A stretch of 64,000 nt of DNA, from positions 62,001 to 126,000 of the forward strand of contig JAVKOQ010000021.1 in NCBI GenBank assembly GCA_031835245.1, in the 5' to 3' direction. The stretch comes from Balamuthia mandrillaris. Taxonomy: Eukaryota > Discosea > Longamoebia > Balamuthiidae. Made by a program: the position numbers and the translations under genes. This document shows positions 32,516-43,870 of this stretch, piece by piece (position 1 is the first letter of the stretch; every line of letters starts with the position of its first letter). Below the pieces are notes generated by a model. The model saw nothing but the letters and a program-made list of their open reading frames with translations. It was not told the DNA's origin and made no database searches.

Positions 32516-34983
32516 GTTTTTGTGATTTTGTGTGATGTTTCAAAAGCTATTTTTTCACAGTGCCATTGAACTCGGCTGTGACCTCTTTTAACGCTGAGAT
32601 TGAGGGCGGCAGACAGGTCTCCATCAAGGTGATGGAGAACGAGGAAGCCCTTACGGCCTACCAACTCGAGGACGCGCTCCACAACAGCGCCATCTATAAT
32701 GCCCCACCTGGCGAGGAGGCTAGACCAAATGTCTTCACCGCTTGTATTGGCAGCATTCCTTCTGGTTCCTCCTCTTCTTCTTCTTCCATCTCTTCTTTTC
32801 TTCAACCCAGTCGCTTACTCAACTTCCACTCCTTTTGCTTTGCTTGCTTGTTTACGTATTTTTTTTTGGACGGTCACCAAAATAGGACACAAAGCAACGA
32901 TCAAGCTGACCTATATCACCGAACTCGCCTTTGAAAAAAGAGAGCGCAAAGGTGCTCGTCAACCGGCCGTTCCTCACAACGTTGCCCCCAATTCTGGTCG
33001 TCGCATCAAGTTCAGCCTTCCCTCTCGCCTTGCCCCCAAGCCCAAGAAACCAAGTTCTTCCTCCTCTTCTTCCAGTTTCTACGACAAAGGCCGCACGCCT
33101 TCTCTGAAGCTCTTTGTGGATGTTCAGTTGGAAATGTCGGAGCGCATTCAAGGAGTTGCGGCCAATCAGCCCATTTCGTTGGGGCTTAAGAGCGAGAAAA
33201 CAGGGAGAGTGACTGTTGGAGGAGGCTCCTTGGTAAAAGGCTTCAAGCACGATTTTGGGCTGTACATCTCTTTGACCAAGCAGCAAAGCAATCGTTGCTA
33301 TGCTCTATTGGAAGCGCCCCAAGAAGAGGGAGGAGCCTATACTGCTGTGCTTGTGGTATACCCAAAGGCCTTGATGCGCACTGCCGGTCCCTCTTCTGCT
33401 GAAAAAGACAATAAGAGGAAAGAAGACAAAGAGGGAGGAGAAGAAGAGGATAAAAAGAAAACGACAGCGGAGAAAGAAGAAAATAAAGGAGAAGGAGAGG
33501 ATGAAGACGAGGAAGAGGAAGGAGGTGAGGAAGGGGAGGAGGATGGAGAGGGTGAAGAAGGAGAAGGAGAGGAAGGCGAGGAACACGGCGAAGCTGAAAA
33601 GTGGCGAGATGAGAAGCAAAGTGGAGGTGGAGCAGATCAAAGTGCCACCAATACTAGACAACCAAAACCAGCTCTGACCGATCTGCATTTGGAGTGGACC
33701 ACCAATGACGGCAGCCCGCTTTCCGCTTCCATCAAAGAGAAGATCAAGCATAGCTTCATCCCAACTTCTGTTATCCTCAATCGACCCGTTTTGTTGGTCC
33801 ACTGCTCGTTGCCATTTGAAGCGTTTGGCCAATCCTCGAAAAACGACGAAGATAAGATGCTGAAAGTGACCATTGCGGGCGACTCCACTCGTGGAGGAGG
33901 CAAAGTATCGCTGGACCTGGAGTTAAAGGCCAGTGACGCCCTTCGTAGCGAAAAATACGACGCTCTCTTGCATCAACTCTTTGCCAGGTCACTGGTGAGA
34001 GGCTTGGAAAGGTCTCTGGAGGACGGCAAGGCAGAGTGGGAGCTCAAGAAGGAGATCATCGAGTTGGGCATGAGGTACGGCCTCTCCTCTCGCTTCACCA
34101 CATTTGTGGGAGTGGAACGGCAACAGCCTCCTGCTGCGGAAGAGGAGACCACCACTCCTGCTACTGTTGTGGAGAAGATAGTTCCTTTGAATGGACCAGC
34201 TTTTACCGAGGCCAGGAGATATCACGACTCTAGAGCTAGAGCTGGCAGAAGTGGAGGAGGAAGAGGAGGAAGGGGAGGATACGGTGGTGGCAGAGGAAGC
34301 GGCAGAGACAGTCGACGATTCGATGACCGTGGAGCATCAACACCCGGTAATGAGCAGCAGTACAACAGAGACACTGACTCTTATAGAGGAAGAGGAGGAG
34401 GTGGAAGAGGAGGCAGCGGCCGAGGAGGAAGAGGTGGAGGTAGAGATTTTGGTAGACGTGGAGGAGGTTATTCTTCTTCTTCTTGGGATCAAGGCAGAAG
34501 AGGAACTAGAGGAGAGGAAGCTGCTTCTCCTCCTCCACCGAAAGAGCTCAAGGTCAGTGCTGCTACTGTCGAGGCTCTAATAGCGTTGAAGCCACAGCAG
34601 GATGTTCCCTATTGGAAGCTGGCGTCGCCGCTGGCAGCTGCCTTTGGGCTAAGCATCACTGACCTCACGGATGGCCTTATTGGTCTTCCTCTCAGCGACT
34701 TTGTGAGCAACATTTGGGCTACCGCTTTGGTATTGATCGCCTTTTGCGCTTTATCTCTCTCTGTCTCTGTTTCTCTCTCTCCCGCTGACACGCAAAACAT
34801 TTCTTTACACAGGTGTTGGCAGCCACACGCACCCTGAGCGAAGAGGAGAAAGCCAAATGGGCACAAGTCACCGAACCCGCCGAGCAGTGGCTGAGCGCCG
34901 AGGCCGAAAAGAACGTCCTGCACGACCTCAACCACTGGCTGACCAAAGCCAATGCCTTCCTCACCAAACGTCTGCGCCAGTGA
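32149..34983 (+). CDS. VIT-domain protein without a VWA domain, with an RGG region
   Basis: Exons 32149-32396, 32547-32764, 32886-34729 and 34813-34983 give 826 residues. The VIT domain is clear: VAIRARVLDLFGRVQVEQVY, TVPLNSAVTSFNAEI and ENEEALTAYQ. In ITIH and VWA5-type proteins the VIT domain is followed by a von Willebrand A domain. Here that position holds an acidic Glu/Gly-rich linker of about 90 residues and no DxSxS metal site. The usual post-VWA element is kept (LFARSLVRGLERSLED, ELGMRYGLSSRFTTFVGVE). Then follow two RGG-rich blocks of the kind that bind RNA, and a helical C-terminus. The first acceptor (32546) was chosen because it restores the VIT core. Confidence 0.82.
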
Positions 34984-35718
34984 AGGCTTAAAAATTTAAT
35001 TTTTTTAAAGGTGGTTTAGATTGATATTCGATTTGGTGGTCTCCATTTTTGATTATTCATTGGTGCTTTGAAAATTTGATCTGCGCTTCATTTTGATCCA
35101 AATGAACATCAATCTCATCACGCGTCCGTCCCATCTTTGGAAATGTTCCGTAAGGTCAATCTCCCTAAAGCGGAGCAATGAATTTTTGTCGACGTGAAAG
35201 ATCTCTGCTAGAGATGAGACAAAGAAAAAGACAACAGAAATGGCCTTTTTATGGTAAGATAAAGCCTCGTTTTGATTTTTGATTGGTGGTTTGAAACTTT
35301 CAGTAACCGATCAAAGCATTGAGCCCCTTACCCCACAAATAAGGCAATGAGAGAACAAAACCCCCCCTTTTTTTTTTTCTGGGAAAGCCAACCGCCGCAA
35401 ATACAAACAACGACGTTTGTTGGACCCAACAAAGGAAAGACAGACAAGCGCTTTTTGTTTCTACCAGTTGGTTCGGTGGGGAGACGGGGAGAGGGTGGGG
35501 GTCGAGTAGGGTCGCTGCTACGCAAAAAATATAACGTTAAGCAGGTTCGTGTGCCATGCGTCGTTTCAGCTCTTGCGTTTAACTCAAACAATTAAACAGT
35601 TAGAGGCAGTTACGAGGTCGTCGAGCAACACCGTTGGAAGGAAAAAAAAAGGAGGCACTCAGTTTAACAAGCCACTTGGAACACGTACACAGCGCACACC
35701 TTAAAAAACAACAGCAAC
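34984..35718. other. Intergenic region with a dispersed repeat
   Basis: No gene is supported. It contains the 132-bp repeat copy at 35172-35303 and a weaker related motif near 35045-35070 (CATTGGTG then TTTGAAA). The poly-C/poly-T junction near 35361 begins the upstream region of the gene at 35719. Confidence 0.5.
35172..35303 (+). repeat. Dispersed repeat, copy 1 (inverted relative to 55816-55932)
   Basis: Shares with the copy at 55816-55932 (opposite orientation) a series of blocks in the same order: GGAGCAAT, TTTTTGTCGACGTG, AGATCTCTGCT, GAGACAAA, CCTTTTTATGGTAAG, then GTTTTGATTTTTGATTGG and TGGTTTGAAACTTTCAG. Similarity stops sharply at both ends. The copies differ by short indels. Confidence 0.88.
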
Positions 35719-37680
35719 ATGATGTGGTTCTCCAGCCACACCACGCCCACGAGGGCCGCCAAGAAGAGAGAGAAAAGCGAAGGCGGTGGCACCATGCCTA
35801 AAATCAAGGCGCATAGAAGTTACTCCATGCCGTACCCTCAAGACAAAATGCGCAGCCGAAGCGGCAGCGGCAGCAGTGGCAGCAACAGCGGCAGCAATCA
35901 CGAGACGGTCTCGCCACCACCGATGGGAGAGGAGAGCAGCCTCACCGCTTTGGGAAGGACGGCTAACATAATCAAGAGAAGAAGTCGCAGAGGGACGGCC
36001 ACGGGAGAGATGAGATGCTCAAAAGGTAGTCAGAAGGATAGCGATCAACTGCAACGACCTCAAAAGCATGCGCGCATTGAGCGAGCCACGCAAAGCAGCG
36101 ATCGAGTCCGAACGCTGCCTCCCAAGCCCGTTTCGTCCAGCCCTGCTGCCTCCTCTCCCTCCGTGATGGTAAGTGTACATAAGAAGAAGAAAGAACCTAA
36201 ACAACGACCACAAACAAAGGCGACAAAGCTGAAGAAGAAAGAGAGAAGGGCCTCCACACCCCGTGTAAGGCTCGTGCATGATGATGAGGAATTGGACTAT
36301 CGGAAATGGCTAACCAGCACACTCTCTTGCCAAGACCTCATTCCTCCTTGGAAAGGTGCTGGAGGCGTCAAGAACAAACTGAAGAACCGAACGAATCGGT
36401 TTCAAACCGAAGAGAAAAAGGAGCAACAACACATGGCTGACCGGTATCAGCATCCATTAGTGGAGTTTCTTCGTAGCTGGCATTTGGCCAGCTTTCAGGG
36501 CGTTTGTTGCATTCTTTTGCTAACTCTAATGGCTCTGTTTCTTCGAACGGTGTTGCTACGATGGCACACCTCGTCTCCGAGTTTTGTTGACACCGCCACC
36601 ATTGCAGCTACCGAACTTCTGTCTTTACTCTACTCTGCTCCTTCTTCTCCTCTCATTAATTCCACTTCATCTACGAATTACTATTTGCCATCTACATGTT
36701 CGTGTATTCAACAGCACGTGGAGCGGCAAGAGCCAGACGACGAACACTTGTGGTTCGTTCCTACTCCTCTTTTTATCTTCGAGATGCATATGCTATTGGG
36801 CTTTTTGGCTGCTTGGATTGGACGGCGAACCGCGTTTGAGGATGATAAGCAAGAAGACGTGGCCAAAGAGAATACCAAGAGCGAGGAGAGAAAGAAGCAG
36901 AACAAGAAGAAGAAGAAAAAAATGTCGAACACGCCGGCGCCGGCTGACTTGTCGATGGCGTTGACGGAAGCATTGCTTCAAAAGCAGATCGAGAGGCAGT
37001 GGAAGAAGAAAGTCAGGAAGTTGGAAAAAAGAGTGGCAGCATTGGAGTTGGAATTATCATGGAGAGAGCTCACATCGAGAGTAGGGGCACCATCTGCTCC
37101 AATACAAGAAAGCAGCGGCAGCAAAGACGGTAGAGCCGTCCTGGAAGAGAAAGCGAGACTTCCTTTGTCGAGGTCTTGGGATAACGTGTCAAAATCAGCG
37201 AAGAACTCTCCTCTTGAGACGAATGACCGGCTAACAAGGGAAAAGTGTGTACCATCACCGCAAAACGCTACGAAAGAGGACAGAGAGAAGAAAAAGGAAG
37301 AGAGGAGTAAAGAGAAACGAGAAAACAAAGAACGGAGAAAGGAAGAGAAACAACGAGAAAAAGAAGAAAAGGGAAAAAGGAAGGAAGAGAAGCAACGAGA
37401 AAAAGAAGATAAACAACGAGAGAAGGGAGAGAAAGAAAAGCGAAAGGATAAGGAGAAGAAAAACAAAGACAAAGAAGCAAAAGAAAAGGAAAAGGAGAAG
37501 GATTTGGAGAAGCGGAGAACGAGAAGTTCTACAGACCGAGATGCCGCCAAGAAGGTCAAGATCTTCAGCATAAGGGCTCAGAGGAGCGCCTCCGTGGGAG
37601 AACGAGAAATTATGTTGCTCCGGGAAGAGCGAGCCAAAGAGGCTCAACTCGACGAGGTTATAAAGAAAGAATGGGGATAG
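35719..37680 (+). CDS. Hypothetical two-TM protein with Lys/Glu-rich coiled coil
   Basis: A single-exon gene of 653 residues that I do not recognise. The N-terminal 250 residues are basic and rich in Ser, Arg and Lys (many SRS/GSGS stretches). Two hydrophobic segments lie near residues 256-276 (GVCCILLLTLMALFLRTVLL) and 355-373 (LFIFEMHMLLGFLAAWIG), separated by a Ser/Thr-rich loop with a Cys pair. A coiled coil follows (KKVRKLEKRVAALELEL). Residues 510-600 are an extreme Lys/Glu/Arg run. The layout suggests an internal-membrane protein with both ends cytosolic. It sits between an intergenic repeat and the receptor array, with no evident functional link. Confidence 0.7.
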   Translation: MMWFSSHTTPTRAAKKREKSEGGGTMPKIKAHRSYSMPYPQDKMRSRSGSGSSGSNSGSNHETVSPPPMGEESSLTALGRTANIIKRRSRRGTATGEMRCSKGSQKDSDQLQRPQKHARIERATQSSDRVRTLPPKPVSSSPAASSPSVMVSVHKKKKEPKQRPQTKATKLKKKERRASTPRVRLVHDDEELDYRKWLTSTLSCQDLIPPWKGAGGVKNKLKNRTNRFQTEEKKEQQHMADRYQHPLVEFLRSWHLASFQGVCCILLLTLMALFLRTVLLRWHTSSPSFVDTATIAATELLSLLYSAPSSPLINSTSSTNYYLPSTCSCIQQHVERQEPDDEHLWFVPTPLFIFEMHMLLGFLAAWIGRRTAFEDDKQEDVAKENTKSEERKKQNKKKKKKMSNTPAPADLSMALTEALLQKQIERQWKKKVRKLEKRVAALELELSWRELTSRVGAPSAPIQESSGSKDGRAVLEEKARLPLSRSWDNVSKSAKNSPLETNDRLTREKCVPSPQNATKEDREKKKEERSKEKRENKERRKEEKQREKEEKGKRKEEKQREKEDKQREKGEKEKRKDKEKKNKDKEAKEKEKEKDLEKRRTRSSTDRDAAKKVKIFSIRAQRSASVGEREIMLLREERAKEAQLDEVIKKEWG

Positions 37681-37954
37681 ACAGAGCAACAGAAATGCCT
37701 GGAAAAATGCCGACCCTTGAAATAACGTGCGTTTTTTTTTTGAGCAATTGGGCCGAAAAGACGTTCCATTCAAGTTTCCTCTTTTCGTCAACTTTTCTCA
37801 TTCTTCTCCTTAAAAACACAGTTTATCTGGTTGCTCGAATTACTGGGTGGTTATGTTAATTATGTTCTTAATTAAGAGCGTTTCAGGTCTCCTCATTAAC
37901 GCTTTGCAACACGGCAAGAACAAACACACTAAAAAAAAAGCAAAGACCAGCAAG

Positions 37955-39841
37955 ATGAAAGTTGTGGCAACAGTCATACTGTTGGTGCTACTGGTGATTG
38001 TGTCTTTTGGAGGCGAAAATGGGGCTTTTATAGCGATGGTGGAGGCAGGTCAGGAGGACATGAGCGAGCCGCAAGGACCAGGAGCGCGATGCGTTCATAT
38101 TGACGACTTTACGGTGGCCGAGAGAGGGCAATGCAAGGACTACCTCACCTACGAAATGATATACAGCGACGAGAACACACCCTATAGACTTCGATCGCTG
38201 CAGTAAGTCTTTTTTTTTCTCTGCCTATTTATTGTGGAGTACGTTATACGCTAATATTTTTATCATTGTTGTCTTTTAAGGATCTGGTCGACAATACAAG
38301 GCTTGCTTCCTTCGACTTGTCTTGATAGTGGATGGCGAAGCCTGTGTGCTGGAATGTTTAGGTTGGCTCTCGTCTTTTTGTTTCGTTAATTGGTTTCGTT
38401 TTATTATGCCTAATGTATTCGCTGTCATCAGAGAATGTTTGCACATAAATGATACCTCTCCTCCCAATATTACGAACGAGGCAGGGACGAAAGTGGCGAT
38501 CGTTGGGCGGTTTCCCTGCAAGTCCTTGTGCTACGAGACACAGAGACTGTGTCAGGCAGCAGCTGCTAAGTTACTCGCGGAGATGATCAATTCCACCGCC
38601 GGCCTCAGTGCCCTGGACTGTACAAAGGCCTTCCCGCTGATGTGGGGCGTTCCCACATATGAGATCTTTCCCACAGGCCCCAACTACACCGTTCCCGTTA
38701 CTGCAGACGATGGCCAGACCTACTTCAATGCTACCATTCCTTGCTACGATGACAATTTTAATGTTACTGCCGGTTAGTGATGATCTTTTCTTCTTATTGT
38801 TGATGGTATCTTGGTCTTGGTGGTGTTGTCCTTTCTTCTTCTTGTTCTTTTTCTATTGCTGGGGTTCGGTTTCTTCTCAACATTCCTGAACTCTTGTCTT
38901 ACAACAGGAGGTGATATAAAATGTCCAACTGGACTTCATTCTACCGGCATTCCAGGGGAGTGTGCTTTCGACTGCCCTCAACCACTTATCACCGACAACG
39001 AATACCAAGCGGTGGAGGTCATGATGTCTGTCATGGCATGGATCTCCTTGGCCGCCACAGCCTTTGTGGCAGGGTCTTACCTGCTGGTGGCCTCCAAGAG
39101 GAAGTTTCCAGCGAACCTGCCATTGTTCTTCGTGGTGGCGGTGGGGGGTCGCACTTTGGCATTCTGTGTGGGAAGCATGGTGGGTCACGAGGAGGTGTGG
39201 TGTGATGGAGACAAACACTTCAACTCTTTTGGCGATGCTGCTTGCACCATTCAAGGTTTGTTGCCATGCTCGTTTTCTTTGGACTGCTGCACGTTCATCT
39301 CAAGCTCAAACTAAACCAAAAGGAATACTGTTCGTGTACTTCACATGGGCAGGGGCATTGTGGTGGCTGACCATCACTCTCAACCTCTTCTTCACTCTCG
39401 TTCTCTCCTGGCAGCCTAGTCAACACTTTCTCTTTACTCTTCCTTGCCTCAGCACTACATCCTACGAACAGCAGCAACAGCCACAAAAGAAGCATAAGGA
39501 CACCAAAAAAGGGCAAGTGTCGTTGGTGGAAGTGGTGTTCCACGCATGTTGTTGGGGAGTTCCTTTCATTCCTCTGATCATCGCGTTGAGCGGGCAACAA
39601 CTGGGCTATGCTGGATCTAGCTTCTGGTGCACCATCCATTCCGGCGATGGTGGCGTCGTGTTTGAAGGAAGCGCAGAAGGAACCACTCACTCGGGCTCGG
39701 AAGAGCACAACCTGTGGAACCTCATGCTGCTGACAGTTCCCATTTTGGTGTTGGTCTTCATCGGTGTGGTCCTGTTGATCATCGCTGCAGTAGTTGGTTA
39801 CAAGGTGATTATCACGTCCTTTTTATTTGCTCGTATTCTTG

Positions 39842-39873
<32 letters not shown>

Positions 39874-40473
39874 CTCATTGTGTTTTTCTTTGCTTGAATG
39901 CACGAACAGCGATCAAGAGAAGGATGGCAGTTTCTCATCCGGCAATGGCGGCTGTTCGCCTTCCTGCTGCTCTACGTGTGGATCTACACCTTCGTCTTCA
40001 GCTTCCAGATCCATTTCAACTACGTGCAGGAGGCCCAGTACGAAGCCTACGACGACTACATCAACTGCCTCTTCATCTCCAACGTTCAAGACCTGGTAAT
40101 CAATCCTGTCGAGGACGATATCCATTGCGAGTTGAGGCAGGAAGTCAGCTATGCTTTGTGGTTTGTAGTGACATTCAACGAGGTCAGTCAGGGCTTGTTC
40201 GTCTTTCTCATCTTTGGCACCTCCGGGGAGATTTGGAGCAAATGGCGTTTGGCCTTGTGGCAGTGCAGATGGAGGGCTGCTCTTGCTTCGGATGGTTCCA
40301 CTTCGTTGGGAGGAGGTGGGAGAGGCCGCCCTTCCTCTTCCAATTCTTCGGGGCAGCACAAGGAAGTGGTGGTGGTGGAGGGTGTGACCATGAAAGAGTT
40401 TACTTCCGAAGAGACAACAGAAGAGGAGGATGAGTACAGCAGCATGGAGGATGAGGAGGACGAAAGTGCGTAA
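37955..40473 (+). CDS. Frizzled/Smoothened-like receptor, tandem copy 1
   Basis: Seven-TM receptor of the Frizzled/Smoothened-like class known from amoebozoans (fsl genes in Dictyostelium); ligand unknown. Exons 37955-38202, 38281-38361, 38432-38772, 38908-39255, 39323-39804 and 39910-40473 give 687 residues. A signal peptide (MKVVATVILLVLLVIVSF) is followed by a Cys-rich ectodomain with EPQGPGARC, RSLCAGMFRECL, GRFPCKSLC and CPTGLH...CAFDCPQP. TM1-TM3 are in exon 4 to exon 5 (AWISLAATAFVAGSYLLVA, LPLFFVVAVGGRTLAFCVG). Exon 5 holds the middle spans (YFTWAGALWWLTITLNLFF, LVEVVFHACCWGVPFIPLII, then a long loop and IGVVLLIIAAVVGYK), and exon 6 the last ones and an acidic cytosolic tail. An upstream in-frame ATG at 37847 would hide the signal peptide. 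Confidence 0.88.
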
Positions 40474-40898
40474 CTTTTTTGGGGTGCGAAAATGTACAAA
40501 AAAAAATTAAAAATATCGATAAATATGAAATCAATATCAGATAAAGGAAATACTATCGATAATCAGTGAAATATTCTTCAGCACGGCAAATAAAGCAAAC
40601 AAAATCAATGATTTCTTCATAAAGGAAATACTATCGATTATCAGTGAAAATATCTTCTGCAGGGTAAATAAATCGAAGATTTTTTTTTAATATCTTAATG
40701 ACGGTAACGCAGACGAATGGACTCGCGCTGGTCCTGCTGTCTTCTGGGATACATTACATAAACGCGCAGATCTGAAGAGCCAAAAAAAAACCTAAGCATA
40801 ATGCAAAGTTTCTTGTTTTTTTTTATTTTGGCTCAGCAGACAACGTGGTTCCTTTTCGCAACGGAACCAAGGTTGACAGGGATCCAGGGCGCAAAGGC
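40474..40898. other. Intergenic region between receptors 1 and 2
   Basis: AT-rich spacer containing the ATCGAT-bearing tandem repeat listed separately. No gene is supported. Confidence 0.5.
40541..40672. repeat. Tandem duplication of about 54 bp, period 78
   Basis: The segment starting ATAAAGGAAATACTATCGAT occurs at 40541-40594 and again at 40619-40672 with few differences (for example ATAATCAG versus TTATCAG). It lies in the receptor 1 to receptor 2 spacer, and both copies carry an ATCGAT palindrome. Confidence 0.85.
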
Positions 40899-43412
40899 AT
40901 GAAGGCACCCACCGCTGCGGCAGTCGTGGCGGTACTGCTGCTGGTTGTGAGCGGAACAGCGGAGGGGGGTAAGGAGGAGGTGAGCGAGCCGCAAGGACCC
41001 GGCGCGCGGTGTGTCCATATCGACAACTTCACGACGGCGGAGCGAGGGCCTTGCAAGGACTACCTCACCTACCAGCTGATCTACACCGACGACAACGCAG
41101 CGTTTCGTTTTGCCGCTGTACAGTTCGTATTATTTTTAGTTTTTTTGAGTTTGTGCTATTTTTCCGCTTCAACTCGGTGTAACTGTCTTCCATGGACAAA
41201 AGGTTGTGGACGAGGTTGCAAGGCTTTGTGGCAGAGCCCTGTCTGGGCAGTTCGTGGCAGAAGTTATGTGCCGGAATGTTTCGGTGCGTCGTTCAATGTT
41301 GTGCGTCTTCCAGTTCCTTCTCCCTTAGCCCTTTTCTCTCTTCTTTCTTTTTCTTCTCTCTTCTCTCTTCTCTCTTCTCTTTTCTCTCCTCTCTTCTCTC
41401 TCCGCTCTCATCTTTCCTTCTCTGTTTCTCTCACGCTCTTTCTCTCTCGCTCCTCTCCTCTTGCTCTCTAGTCATCTTTCCTTTGCTTCTTACGTAGTGT
41501 TTTTTATCGGCCTTTTTCTGTATGTTTATTACAGAGAGTGCATGCGCATTCCTGATCCATCAGCACCATCCAACGTGGCCATCGTTGGGCGTTATCAATG
41601 TAGAAGCGTTTGCGTGCAGAACCAAGGTTTCTGCCAAGAAGCAGTTAAGGAGATCATTAAGCTGACTGGCAACATCACAACCGTGGATGAGCTGCTTGAC
41701 TGCAAGGTGCCTTCAGAGTTGACTTGGGGAGCTCCTTCTTACGACATCTTTCCTGACGGAAACTATACAGTGGGGGTATCAGCAGATGAAGGGCTTAGCT
41801 TTTTCAACACCACCATTCCATGTTATGAAGATAACCTCAACCTCACTGCTGGTTCGTAGCCGTCGCTTGTTCTTGTTCTTCGTCTCCTTCTCCTTCTTCT
41901 TCTTTGTCTTCTTATTCCTCCTCTTCTTCCGTTGTAGTGCCATCTGTAGAGTGTCCAGATGGGCTACATCCAACAGGGGAGCCAGGAGCTTGCGCCTTTG
42001 ACTGTCCTCAACCGGTCATCACCAACAACGAATACCAGGCGGTGGAGGTCATGATGTCCGTCATGGCATGGATCTCCTTGGCCGCCACAGCCTTTGTGGC
42101 AGGGTCTTACCTGCTGGTGGCTTCCAAGAGGAAGTTTCCAGCGAACCTGCCATTGTTCTTCGTGGTGGCGGTGGGGGGTCGCACCTTGGCATTCTGTGTG
42201 GGAAGCATGGTGGGTCATGAGGAGGTGTGGTGTGATGGAGACAAACACTTCAACTCTTTTGGCGATGCTGCTTGCACCATTCAAGGTTTGTTGCCTGCCA
42301 TTGCTCGTTTTCTTTGGACTGCTTCACGTTCATCTTATCCTTAAAGTAAACCAAAAGGAATACTGTTCGTGTACTTCACATGGGCAGGAGCATTGTGGTG
42401 GCTGACCATCACTCTCAACCTCTTCTTCACTCTCGTTCTCTCCTGGCAACATGATCACCTCCGACTCTATTCTCTTCCTTTCCTTCGTCGTTCTTCCCTT
42501 CAACAACAGCAAACTAGAAAAAAAGGAGTGTCGTTGGTGGAAGTGGTGTTCCACGCATGTTGTTGGGGGATTCCTCTCATTCCTCTGATCATCGCGTTGA
42601 GCGGACAACAATTGGGCTATGCTGGAGCCAGCTTCTGGTGCACCATCCATTCCGGCCAAGGCGAAGTGGTGTTTGAAGGAAGCGCAGAAGGCACCACTCA
42701 CTCGGGCTCGGACGAAGACAACCTGTGGAATCTTATGTTGTTGACGGTGCCAATATTGGTATTTGTCTTTGTGGGTGTTGTTTTGTTGCTTACCACCGCC
42801 GTCTTTGGATACAAGGTGAGAGAACCTTATCTCTTTCTCCATGTAATGCTTTGTTATTCATTCTTTTCATAGAAATCACAAGAAGGGTGGCAGTTCCTCA
42901 TCCGACAATGGCGGCTGTTCGCCTTCCTGCTGCTCTACGTGTGGATCTACACCTTCGTCTTCAGCTTCCAGATCCACTTCAACTACGTGCAGGAGGCCCA
43001 ATACGAAGCCTACGACGACTACATCAACTGCCTCTACATACAAGCCGTTCAGAAGATCACCAATCCATCACAACCGCTGACTTGCGAGTTGAGCCAAGAA
43101 GTCAACTTTGGGTTGTGGTTCGTGGTGACGTTCAACGAGGTCAGTCAGGGCTTGTTCGTCTTTCTCATCTTTGGCACCTCCGCTGGGGTGTTCCAGGCAT
43201 GGCGTTCCGCATTGTTGGAGTGTCGATGGAGCGCAGGCGAGGACATAGACCCTTCCAGAGGGTCATCAAGTGGCAAACATTCCTCTTCGGGGGTGGTGGT
43301 AGTTGTGGAGGGAGTAAACATGAAGGAGTTCTCGGAGGAGACGTCCAAGGAAGAGGAAAGCTCCGACACAGAAGAAGAGGAAGACGAGGATGCTTCTGAA
43401 GAACTGTATTGA
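40899..43412 (+). CDS. Frizzled/Smoothened-like receptor, tandem copy 2
   Basis: Exons 40899-41122, 41203-41283, 41535-41851, 41938-42285, 42358-42815 and 42873-43412 give 655 residues, with the same six exons and phases as its neighbours. Signal peptide MKAPTAAAVVAVLLLVVSG. The ectodomain keeps every landmark cysteine: EPQGPGARCVHIDNF, LCAGMFRECM, GRYQCRSVC, CPDGLHPTGEPGACAFDCPQP. Exon 4 is nearly identical in DNA to that of copy 1 over the TM1-TM3 region, while the ectodomain exon 3 and the acidic tail differ clearly. The exon 5 loop after LSWQ is copy-specific. The last residues are acidic and end EELY. Confidence 0.9.
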
Positions 43413-43870
43413 TGGTTTTATTAATGCTTGGACATATTGTCAATGGAAGAAAAAAAAAAGAGAACCTCTTCTGGGAGCACCGGTAGTGTCCTCGCATTCT
43501 GTTCTTGTTCTTCTAGTGGTTCAAGGCTGCTCGCCAAGCATAATTATCAAGAGGGAAGAACAAGAAAATGCACTATGACCAGAATAACAAGAACACTGCT
43601 GGAGAAGAAAAGGTGAAGGGGAAGAGTCCGGCCAGTTGCAACAGCACGCGAAAGCGAGAGATGCAATGGTGCAGAGTTGTTAGGCGACATATTGGACAAC
43701 CGAAGAAAATGGAAAGACATCTATAACGGTATTATACGATTAATTACGGACCATATATCCGGTCGATGAGATCTTGGCGAGTGTTTCAAGAAAGAAAGGG
43801 TCGGCCTGTGCTGTTTGTTTCTATCCTGTGCAAGAAGACGCGGAGAAGAGGGCGAACGAATACATTGGCG
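43413..43870. other. Intergenic region between receptors 2 and 3
   Basis: No supported gene. Short open frames cross it but have no homology and no splice context; presumably the promoter of receptor 3 lies here. Confidence 0.5.

Noticed and set aside
33305-33832. Minus-strand Phe/Leu-rich frame opposite the VIT gene
   Set aside because: Shadow of the acidic Glu/Gly-rich linker on the coding strand.
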